22,206 nucleotides of DNA, taken from the NCBI GenBank assembly GCA_008000375.1, contig SMOI01000027.1, positions 153,463-175,668 on the forward strand. Direction: 5' to 3'. Shown in pieces: positions 1-7,334 of this stretch. Origin of the DNA: Poteriospumella lacustris. Its lineage: Eukaryota; Sar; Chrysophyceae; Chromulinales; Dinobryaceae. The notes below the pieces were generated by a model. It made no database searches. It was not told the DNA's origin and saw only the letters and a program-made list of their open reading frames with translations. How positions within the stretch are numbered: the stretch's first letter is position 1; each line of letters starts with the position of its first letter. Both the position numbers and the translations under genes were made by a program.

Positions 1-3000
1 AGCAGCGTCAAACTCACCCCCTTGAGGGCCTTTAGATCGAAACTTCGACACGACCAAGCGAAACGGTACGTGGAGAGAGCGCGTGATACCGACGTCGCTG
101 GATCTGAGCTACTGCTCATGTTCAATACCGCCACAGTGCCCGCGGTCAACGTCAACGTCGACTGGAACGGCGACAATCGCGGTACCAACAAGGGCAGGTA
201 ACAGGTCAGACGAAGCTCGGAGCTCGTGTACAGTGCTGCCTGCGTGGAACTGTCCACGATGGTGAGCCGGAAGACGTTCGCGACGGCGGGTGACAGAGAA
301 AACCGCGCGAGTCGCAACGTGGCAGGATCGTTCGACAACGTCGACACGTCGTAGAACGGCGCCCCCGCGGCAGAGGCGTTCCTGCGCTGCCATACAAACT
401 GCAGATGCATCGGTCGCCGCCAATGCGTCATGTTGTTCCACGGGGCCAACGCCGCCGCCATCACCACAGCCGAGCTACACGTCACATTCGACGAAGCCAC
501 AGAGAGCGATACTTCGTACGGCAACGTGGACGCAGCGGTGGCATTCCAGGCCAACGAGGCATTGGTCGTGGTACAACGACCGTAGTCATTGCACAGGGTG
601 ACGCTAGCCATCACGGACACATTCGAGGACAATGACATTGCTGTCAAGGTGGCCCACGCACTGTCGGAAGCGGTCAGCGCAATGACATTGCCGGGCAATT
701 GATGGGTCAATGCGGTTTGCAGCTGCTGGGTCAAGTTCGAAGCGACGTCCTGCAGCCAGACCATGGACGATGTCTGCGGTGTTTGTACTTCAATGAATCC
801 TTGAGCGGTTCGCCACCGAGCCAACCCCGACGATCCACTGGAATAATTGAGTTGTACAAGAAGCCTGCGGTAGACGGAAGCGAGTGAGAGAGATACGATC
901 GCAGATGGTGCGACCGACGTCTCCGAGTCCGTGCTCACGGTCAGGGTCTTGGTAGCGTAGTCGATGGCGACTGATTTCTCAATCGATCGCATTCCCCCAG
1001 ACGACATCACCGTGACTCGGGCGATGGACGATACGTTGGGAGTGACCAGCATCGTGGCGTGCGAACTGCCCTCGGCAAACACCATCAATGATGACGGTGA
1101 CAGCCATCGGCAGTATTTCAACGGCCCCGTCGTGGTCGAGTACAACGTTTGATTGCGCACCAGGATGGTGACTCGGAGTAACGACGAACATGGAAACGTG
1201 CCCGGTCCACCAGGTGCATTCGTGATGCCAGTGAAGGACAATAACAGATAGGTGACATCGGAGGCTACCCAGGACGCGGTCTTGACACTGAGGGTTTCTC
1301 CGTCCTGTAACTCAGACACCAGCGAACGACTAGGCGATGCACTGGGCTGTGACGTGGGCTGTCGAGAGGGTTGCACAGATGGCTGGAACGATGGTTGGCA
1401 CGTGGGTTGTCGTGTGGGTACCGACGTCGGTTGGTTGGACGGCTGAGCACTTGGCTGCGTCGTCGGTTGCATCGTCGGCTGACTGGATGGGATAGCTGAT
1501 GGTTGATCCGTGGGCTGTGTTGATGGCTGACCCGTGGGTTGCCCAGTCGGTTGTGATGTCGGCTGATTGGTAGGTTGTTGGGTTGGCAACCCAGACGGTT
1601 GCATCGTAGGCTGCGAGGATGGCTGTACAGATGGTCGTGTCGAAGGCTGGACCGAAGGTTGCCCCGACGGTTGCGAAGTAGGACAGCTGCTCGGCTGACT
1701 GGACGGCGTTCCAGAGGGTTGACTACTGGGTTGGTCCGTGGGGAGACCCGATGGTTGCGCGGACGGCTGGGCAGATGGCCTACTGGATGGTTGTGTGGAC
1801 GGTTGAGACGTGGGTTGGCCTGAGGGCTGCGACGTTGGCTGCATTGTGGGGACTGAGGATGGTTGAGACGAAGGCCTCATTATTGGCTGCGCTGTTGGTA
1901 ATGACGACGGTTGCGCTGTGGGGACACCAGAGGGCTGGTTCGATGGCTGCGATGACGGCTGCACAGATGGTTGTGCCGTTGGCACCCCAGAAGGTTGGGA
2001 GGATGGCTGACAGGTCGGTTGCAGCGAAGGTTGCCCTGTTGGCTGGCCACTTGGCCGGGCTGATGGCTGCATCGAGGGTTGAGAAGTTGGAACACCGGAT
2101 GGTTGACTCGAAGGCTGCGTGGTCGGCTGTGTGGACGGTTGTCTAGAGGGTTGCGCCGTCGGTTGGGCAGTTGGTTGACTGGTGGGCTGCATGGATGGCT
2201 GCGATGAGGGTTCAGACGAAGGCTGCGCGGATGGTTGCGACGAGGGCTGCACCGATGGCTGCATCGTCGGTTGGGATGAGGGCTGCACCGTTGGCTGCGC
2301 CGTCGGTTGGGATGAGGGCTGATTCGTAGGCTGTGAGGAAGGCTGCCCAGACGGCTGCCCTGTCGGTTGTATCGATGGTTGGCTTGTAGGTTGAGAGGAC
2401 GGCTGCGTCGAAGGTTGCGCTGACGGCTCTCCTGATGGCTGAGCGGTCGGCTGGGACGATGGTTGCGTCGATGGCTGCGAAGACGGCTGCACAGACGGCT
2501 GGGAGGACGGTTGAGCCGATGGTTGTGATGAAGGCTGTGAAGAGGGCTGTGAGGACGGTTGTGCGCTTGGCTGGCATGAGGGCTGCGATGACGGCTGTCC
2601 TGAAGGTTCAGCTGATGGTTGGGGCGATGGTTGAGTGGTGGGTTGTGAGGAAGGCTGCGCCGAGGGCTGCGATGAAGGCTGAAGAGAAGGCTGGGTCGAG
2701 GGCTGAGAGGTCGGCTGTCCTGAAGGAACTCCGGACGGCTGCGACGTCGGCTGATGCGATGGCTGGGACGACGGTTGAGACGACGGCTGTCCAGATGGCT
2801 GTGACGAAGGCTGTGCGGACGGCTGCGACGATGGTTGTGTCGTCGGCTGATTGGTTGGCTGGGCCGAAGGTTCCGAGGACGGCTGAGAGGATGGTTGATC
2901 GGTGGGCTGACAGCTCGGCTGTGCTGACGGCTGCAACGACGGTTGTTGAGACGGCTGCGACGAAGGCTGTGCGGACGGCTGCGACGATGGTTGTGTAGTT

Positions 3001-4865
3001 GGCTGACTGGTCGGTTGAGCCGACGGTTGCCTGGAGGGTTGCGAGGACGGTTGATCGGTGGGCTGACAGCTCGGCTGTGCTGACGGCTGCGACGACGGCT
3101 GTCTAGATGGCTGCGACGAAGGCTGTGCGGACGGCTGCGACGATGGTTGTGTCGTCGGTTGACTGGTCGGTTGGGACGACGGTTGCATGGAGGGTTGCGA
3201 GGACGGTTGATTAGTGGGCTGACACGATGGTTGGGATGTCGGTTGAGACGACGGTTGTTGAGACGGTTGCACTGATGGTTGTGTAGTTGGCTGAGTCGTC
3301 GGTTGTAACGATGGTTGTGCTGATGGCTGTACCGAAGGCTGTACAGATGGTTGCGACGACGGCTGTGATGATGGCTGACGAGTCGGTTGCGATGATGGTT
3401 GCCACGAGGGCTGACGGGTCGGCTGTGCCGATGGCTGAGACGATGGCTGCACCGACGGCTGCAAACTTGGTCTGGACGACGGTTGAGAGGACGGCTGGGC
3501 CGATGGACGACTCGAAGGCTGTCCAGACGGTTGTCTACTGGGTTGTGCCGTCGGTTGTGTGGATGGGTGGGATGACGGCTGGGAGGATGGCTGCCTGGTG
3601 GGTTGGCTGCTGGGCTGTACCGATGGCTGCTTGGAAGGTTGAGCAGACGGCTGGCGTGATGGCTGCGAAGTAGGCTGCCTGGAAGGCTGAGCGGACGGTT
3701 GGCGCGATGGCTGCGATGTAGGCTTCGATGTCGGCTGAGACGAAGGTTGCATTGATGGCCGTGATGTTGGCTGCACGGAAGGCTGACGGCTCGGTTGAAC
3801 AGATGGCTGACGAGATGGCTGAGCCGTTGGCTGCCGCGAGGGCTGCCTGGACGGTTGAGCAGAGGGCTGAGCCGTTGGCTGCCTCGAGGGCTGTGAAGTG
3901 GGCTGCCTCGAAGGTCTCGCTGATGGCTGTCCCGACGGCTGTCCGGTGGGACGGCCATTGGGCTGTTGACTCGGCTGACGACTGGGCTGAATCGATGGTT
4001 GCCTTGTCGGTTGTGCAGTCGGTTGACGGGTCGGCTGCCTACTAGGCTGCGCGCTTGGCTGCCTGGTGGGACTACTACTCGGTTGGGATGTCGGCTGCCT
4101 TGATGGCTGGGAAGTTGGCTGCCTACTTGGGCGACTTGTCGGAACATAGGTAGGAACATACGTCGGTGTGTACGTTGGTATACATGTGGGCACGAAAGAT
4201 GGTACATATGTGGGAATGCACGTCGGGACATACGTCGGAGCTGCGGTGGGGGTGGCCGATGGTGTGAACGTTGGAGTCGCTGTCGGTACGCGAGACGGCA
4301 TGAACGTTGGCGTCGCTGTTGGGACGGCAGACGGCGTGAACGTTGGAGTCGCGGTTGGTACGGCGGACGGCATGAACGTTGGGGTTGCTGTTGGTACTGC
4401 AGACGGCATGAACGTTGGAGTCGCTGTTGGTACTCGAGATGGCATGAACGTTGGAGTTGCTGATGGAGTTGGTGTGGGAATTCGGGTGGGAGAAGCTGAG
4501 TTGATACTGATCGTTGCTGTTCCTGTACAATCACTTCCATATACAGTGCTTTGTACCATTATTGTATAACAACTTGAAGGAATGGCGGCAGATACTTGAC
4601 AATCGCCATAACAAGAGTTTTGTAAATTGTTGTTGAAGTATATATGGTACGAGCCCGAGGTGGGGGAGTAGGTATACGCGCACGAAGTAGCGTATGTAAT
4701 CGTTCCTGGACCGCAAACGCTGAACGATGCAGAGCATTCCGAGTGTTGGCTATTGTAGTTGTAGTTGTAGTTATAACTATAAAATGTGCAGGCAAACGAT
4801 TGCGTCACCGCCACGGACGGAAGAACATGAAGAAGAAGAAATAGACCAATGATACAGTCCAACAT
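1..4865 (-). CDS. Gene A: secreted/membrane PSxQ-repeat protein with REJ-like ectodomain (3' partial)
   Basis: I read the frame at the N-terminus, checked its phase within the array, and translated codon by codon from about 1350 down to base 3. It stays open to the window edge, giving about 1621 codons with the C-terminus missing. Order: signal peptide (residues 1-19, hydrophobic GLFLLLHVL core, cut after SVA); an eight-cysteine domain (Cys 26, 44, 51, 62, 85, 89, 99, 113) with a Tyr-Asn run; six 12-residue TPTF repeats (137-208); x-P-T-Y/C repeats; about 234 P-[ST]-x-Q units (to about 1180); then a Ser/Thr-rich, N-glycosylation-rich ectodomain. The last visible part has SSSSDPSD, then YRFAWSC, the S-x-DP...Y-x-W-S-C pattern of REJ domains in polycystin-1 relatives. 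Start: an in-frame TGA lies 18 nt upstream, so MLDCIIGL is the first ATG. It differs from B and C after the array. Likely a surface protein; the function is not known, and a membrane core beyond the edge is inferred. Confidence 0.85.
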   Translation of the reverse strand, partial: MLDCIIGLFLLLHVLPSVAVTQSFACTFYSYNYNYNYNSQHSECSASFSVCGPGTITYATSCAYTYSPTSGSYHIYFNNNLQNSCYGDCQVSAAIPSSCYTIMVQSTVYGSDCTGTATISINSASPTRIPTPTPSATPTFMPSRVPTATPTFMPSAVPTATPTFMPSAVPTATPTFTPSAVPTATPTFMPSRVPTATPTFTPSATPTAAPTYVPTCIPTYVPSFVPTCIPTYTPTYVPTYVPTSRPSRQPTSQPSRQPTSQPSSSPTRQPSAQPSRQPTRQPTAQPTRQPSIQPSRQPSQQPNGRPTGQPSGQPSARPSRQPTSQPSRQPTAQPSAQPSRQPSRQPTAQPSRQPSVQPSRQPSVQPTSRPSMQPSSQPTSKPTSQPSRQPSAQPSRQPTSQPSRQPSAQPSKQPSVQPSSQPTRQPSSQPSSHPSTQPTAQPSRQPSGQPSSRPSAQPSSQPSSRPSLQPSVQPSSQPSAQPTRQPSWQPSSQPTRQPSSQPSSQPSVQPSVQPSAQPSLQPTTQPTTQPSVQPSQQPSSQPTSQPSCQPTNQPSSQPSMQPSSQPTSQPTTQPSSQPSAQPSSQPSRQPSSQPSAQPSCQPTDQPSSQPSRQPSAQPTSQPTTQPSSQPSAQPSSQPSQQPSLQPSAQPSCQPTDQPSSQPSSEPSAQPTNQPTTQPSSQPSAQPSSQPSGQPSSQPSSQPSHQPTSQPSGVPSGQPTSQPSTQPSLQPSSQPSAQPSSQPTTQPSPQPSAEPSGQPSSQPSCQPSAQPSSQPSSQPSSQPSAQPSSQPSVQPSSQPSTQPSSQPTAQPSGEPSAQPSTQPSSQPTSQPSIQPTGQPSGQPSSQPTNQPSSQPTAQPTVQPSSQPTMQPSVQPSSQPSAQPSSEPSSQPSMQPTSQPTAQPTAQPSRQPSTQPTTQPSSQPSGVPTSQPSMQPSARPSGQPTGQPSLQPTCQPSSQPSGVPTAQPSVQPSSQPSNQPSGVPTAQPSSLPTAQPIMRPSSQPSSVPTMQPTSQPSGQPTSQPSTQPSSRPSAQPSAQPSGLPTDQPSSQPSGTPSSQPSSCPTSQPSGQPSVQPSTRPSVQPSSQPTMQPSGLPTQQPTNQPTSQPTGQPTGQPSTQPTDQPSAIPSSQPTMQPTTQPSAQPSNQPTSVPTRQPTCQPSFQPSVQPSRQPTSQPSASPSRSLVSELQDGETLSVKTASWVASDVTYLLLSFTGITNAPGGPGTFPCSSLLRVTILVRNQTLYSTTTGPLKYCRWLSPSSLMVFAEGSSHATMLVTPNVSSIARVTVMSSGGMRSIEKSVAIDYATKTLTVSTDSETSVAPSAIVSLSLASVYRRLLVQLNYSSGSSGLARWRTAQGFIEVQTPQTSSMVWLQDVASNLTQQLQTALTHQLPGNVIALTASDSAWATLTAMSLSSNVSVMASVTLCNDYGRCTTTNASLAWNATAASTLPYEVSLSVASSNVTCSSAVVMAAALAPWNNMTHWRRPMHLQFVWQRRNASAAGAPFYDVSTLSNDPATLRLARFSLSPAVANVFRLTIVDSSTQAALYTSSELRLTCYLPLLVPRLSPFQSTLTLTAGTVAVLNMSSSSDPATSVSRALSTYRFAWSCRSFDLKALKGVSLTL
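1326..4140 (-). repeat. 12-bp (P-[ST]-x-Q) tandem array of gene A
   Basis: About 234 twelve-base units encode Pro-Ser/Thr-x-Gln, with x mostly S, A, R, T, G, V or M. On the plus strand they read as repeated gg-ctg/ttg units. The phase is the same wherever checked (tgg/cgg/ggg/agg Pro anticodons at positions divisible by 3). Gln and the first two Pro bases are nearly fixed, while third positions vary. Such Pro/Ser/Thr-rich sequence is likely an extended, O-glycosylated stalk (inference). This is the longest of the three arrays. Confidence 0.95.
2893..3360 (-). repeat. 156-bp higher-order repeat, gene A
   Basis: The marker ggttgatcggtgggctgaca or a close variant starts at 2893, 3049 and 3205, exactly 156 bases apart (13 tetrapeptides). 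It marks a higher-order unit of 52 residues. Confidence 0.85.
4242..4457 (-). repeat. 36-bp TPTF[MT]PS[AR]VPTA repeat, 6 copies (gene A)
   Basis: Six copies of a 12-residue unit, visible as gaacgttgg every 36 bases on the plus strand. It lies between the Cys domain and the tetrapeptide array. Confidence 0.92.
4754..4780 (-). repeat. Tyr-Asn hexanucleotide run (gene A)
   Basis: Alternating TAY-AAY codons encode SYNYNYNYN just after the first mature cysteine. Confidence 0.75.
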
Positions 4866-4960
4866 TTTCTTTAGTTCACATCACACAACCAAATTTGACG
4901 ACGGCATTCCGAACAGAACGCATGGAAGTAGGTGACAAGGATGAATATTACTTCACTAAA
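4866..4960 (-). promoter_or_regulatory. Conserved 5' flank of gene A (5'UTR/proximal promoter)
   Basis: Matches the flanks of B and C at roughly 90% by eye. Shared blocks on the plus strand include ttcacatcacac, ttgacgacg, cattcc and cagaacgcatggaagtag. On the gene strand an AATATATTTAG stretch at about 4957-4967 could be TATA-like. Confidence 0.5.
4876..4881 (-). promoter_or_regulatory. Minimal start-stop uORF ATGTGA (gene A)
   Basis: ATG followed directly by TGA, 10 nt upstream of the main ATG and out of frame with it. The same hexamer sits just upstream of the start in B and C. Confidence 0.4.
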
Positions 4961-5191
4961 TATATTGGCAGGTGAATCGCACGACAATAATTCTGGCGTA
5001 CAGCCTATACGAATACAAATGGTGTTGCTTTGCTGGCTGCGTTTTTTTCTTCACGACGAGCAGCAGCAGTGACGACGACACGCCCGAGACCCGAAGAACA
5101 ACGGCGCCGCAGCGAGACGATGATGATCGGGCAACGAGAGAGCTGCAAGGAATTGATTAATATTAATTCACAGCAAAATCTTCCATGCAGA

Positions 5192-5240
5192 GATCCGAAG
5201 GTGGGCAAGTAGATCTAGACATATCGATATCGACTTGGAT
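5192..5240 (-). promoter_or_regulatory. Distal shared upstream element of gene A
   Basis: gatccgaaggtgggcaagta, then agatctag and acatatcgatat. About 330-370 bp upstream of the gene A start. Related elements occur at a similar distance upstream of B and C. Role as a regulatory site is inferred from conservation only. Confidence 0.35.
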
Positions 5241-6067
5241 ATTGGACTTATGAATCGATTTTCATCGTGTACTGCAGGAATTTTTATGTTTGCTATGAAA
5301 GATGAAAGTTGAAGAATCAACCGACGAGACTTGCCCAATAAGGTCGCTCTAAGGCACTGGAGACACTGGTCCCATTCGACAAGCACTTCATCCATATCTG
5401 TCGAACGCAACGACATGACATCGTTTGTCACCGATGCCAACCATGGAAAACCGTTGCGCGTCGACAATCAACAAAAACCGTCGATAATTTGCCAACATCT
5501 ATCCACCCACATCGTCTTGTGATGATTCCGACCCAAGCAAGATCAATGTTTCTGCATGGGAAGGCCGTGGGGTGAATTGATGGCAATGACAGTCTTAGCT
5601 GCAATTAACAAGATTGTCGGAGCCCGTGCCTATTCGGTAGCGTGCAAGTAATCTTTAATATTTGCTTTGGTCGTCATCTTGGGAGTAGGAAAATATTTCA
5701 GTCTAATTTGCTATGAATGTCGTGTGATGCTCAACACCGAATAGCTTCTCAAATAGATTCAGAGCTTCATGGAAGAGACGCTCCAGTGGTATCCACGACC
5801 ATCGGTTGCTAGAGTCGTGAATTGTTGGACGCCGACTGAACCGTTGCACGAACATCATCTCGGCGGAATACCAGAAGCCAACGGACAGTGCACTGATTAG
5901 TGTGATGCACTGTACGCACGCACTGCCGCAACAGTGGCAGCGCTGAAATTGGCGCAAGGGAATGTTCTGCATCCAGCCGACCCCAGCAAAATCGAAATAG
6001 GGTTTCGTAATTGTGTTGGGATCACAAGCGAGCTGCCTTTTTCTAACATAGTGAATTATTCAGGTGC

Positions 6068-6087
6068 TTACTAACAAAATACTACAG
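6068..6087 (+). other. TTACTAACA element 1
   Basis: TACTAACAAAATACTACAG. Plus-strand reading resembles a yeast-type branch point with a close 3' splice AG; the minus-strand reading is TGTTAGTAAGC, like a 5' splice site. Confidence 0.4.
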
Positions 6088-6183
6088 CGTTGGAAGACCG
6101 CGTCATAGAATGACTCCGAAGGTATGATGGTCGTCAAAGTGTTTCCAACAACACAACCCTTCTCAATAGAGCGATAAGGGGTC

Positions 6184-6225
6184 TTACTAACACGGTGCTT
6201 GGTGCTTACTAACAGCGAACTACAG
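6184..6225 (+). other. TTACTAACA elements 2 and 3 (pair)
   Basis: Two copies 22 bases apart, at 6185-6191 and 6207-6213; the second is followed by GCGAACTACAG. Confidence 0.4.
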
Positions 6226-6630
6226 TCTTTGAAGCCCCCTCCCCGTGTCACCATCTGGAATGAGAAGGGAGAAGTAGCTCCTCGATGAACAGAACGGAGG
6301 ACAGAGACCTAAGAAGCGTAACAAAGAAGAAGTGAAAATAAATGGCATCAATGTCAAGACAACAAAATCGTTCAAGCACGGTCCAGTATCCTTTTTGCTA
6401 TCTTCCGCGAAGAAGATGCAACGAACAAGAACTACACAAAGACGAACAAAAATCCAGCACCCCAATGATAAGTGGGTCTCCAACTACAAACGAAAAAGAC
6501 GACGGGCGACGAATATGCATATGTATACTGGTTTGGAATGGCGTGAACCTTTCGCCAAAAGTCCTATTGCAGCCACGATGCGGAAGTACGCGGGAGACAA
6601 AAGCCAAGCCCTTCATGACGAATGTCCGCC
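6207..6630. repeat. Spacer module, copy 1
   Basis: Begins with TACTAACAGCGAACTACAG and contains aatggcatcaatgtcaagac, gaagatgcaacgaacaagaa, aaaaagacgacgggcgacga and tttggaatggcgtg...ttcgcc, in the same order as at 14289 and, more diverged, 6712. No convincing protein is encoded. Confidence 0.65.
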
Positions 6631-6711
6631 TGCCATCAAAATCGAAACGACGATCGTCAGACAAACTCCAACTGCAAAACCAGGCACGGCGATATGGAGC
6701 AAGCCCTCGCC

Positions 6712-6730
6712 TACTAACAAAGAACTACAG
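6712..6730 (+). other. TACTAACA element 4
   Basis: TACTAACAAAGAACTACAG, preceded by C instead of T. Confidence 0.4.
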
Positions 6731-7125
6731 TCGTGGAAGATGTACCCTCTATAATCCAGAGAGCGACGAAAGATGCACCTCTTCCATAAGCAGGACAAGT
6801 AGAATAAACAAGTAACAGCAAAATCAATGACAGGACAACAAAAGAGCGAAGATACTTTCCAATATCTGTCAGCCTTTTGACCTTTCACACGTAAAAGGCG
6901 ATGGGCAAGAGCTGCACAAAAGAAACGGTATCCCAACCAAAGAGCGTAAAAGAGTGCTCTCCAACCAACCGACGAACTACAAAAGGCAGCAGAAGACGAC
7001 GGGTGACGAAAAAATTGCTTTGGAATGGCGCGTACTGTTCGCCACAAGCCCCGGTGCAGCCATTTCAGGAACAAAACAAATTGATTTCGGTGGGTAACCA
7101 ATAACAGCTACTACGAGACGAGATA
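6712..7125. repeat. Spacer module, copy 2 (diverged)
   Basis: Begins with TACTAACAAAGAACTACAG. It shares gacgacgggtgacgaa, tttggaatggcgcg, ttcgcc, gcagccatttcagg and gtaaccaataacagctacta with the other copies, at lower identity. Confidence 0.55.
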
Positions 7126-7298
7126 GATGACAAGAAAATGAACAGAGGCGAGAAACAAAAAGCCCAGTTCTGCATGATAGACATCCGCCTCCAAAGTAAA
7201 CGAAAACGAATCACCGACACGCTCGAAAAAAGGAAACCAACACACAAATACACAAACACAAAAAGGATAAGGAATATGAACTTCTGATCCTGGCAATC

Positions 7299-7316
7299 TT
7301 ACTAAACGAACTACGC
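7299..7316 (+). other. TTACTAA element 5 (variant)
   Basis: TTACTAAACGAACTACGC; the terminal C of TACTAAC is A. It lies about 20 bases past the gene B stop codon. Confidence 0.35.
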
Positions 7317-7334
7317 ACGGCCTATTGATTTGCG

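Larger units (their letters stand above)
5190..6110. repeat. Duplicated spacer block, copy 1 (non-coding)
   Basis: Matches 13734-14330. Shared markers include ttcatcgtgtactgca, gctatgaaagatgaa, ggtcccattcgacaagcact, agcaagatcaatgtt, ataccagaagccaac and gtgaattattcaggtgctta. Copy 1 has about 230 extra bases (about 5630-5860) and a further ~20 near 5982-6000. No reading frame is conserved across both copies. Both blocks lie upstream of a gene (A or B). Confidence 0.8.

Noticed and set aside
1-1260. Short frames on both strands at the left end
   Set aside because: They lie inside the open gene A frame, which I translated to base 3 without a stop.
2435-2998. Plus-strand frames rich in Ala/Met/Val/Thr across the arrays
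   Set aside because: Antisense by-products of the repeat period; many start at the frequent atg in gatggctg and have no other protein character.
1326-4140. CRISPR-like array
   Set aside because: Period is 12 bases with no spacers; it is a coding minisatellite.
1880-4540. Long overlapping minus-strand frame rich in Arg/His/Asn/Ser (also 10331-13333 and 18558-20483)
   Set aside because: It is the alternative frame of the 12-base array; it lacks a signal peptide of its own and has no domain. The P-[ST]-x-Q frame is continuous with clear domains on both sides.
6332-6815. Lys/Arg-rich plus-strand frames in the first spacer
   Set aside because: Two overlapping frames of similar length, neither conserved in the homologous module at 14289; A-rich spacer sequence explains them.
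6613-7101. Hydrophobic minus-strand frame of about 160 codons
   Set aside because: T-rich reverse complement of A-rich spacer; not kept in the duplicate copy.
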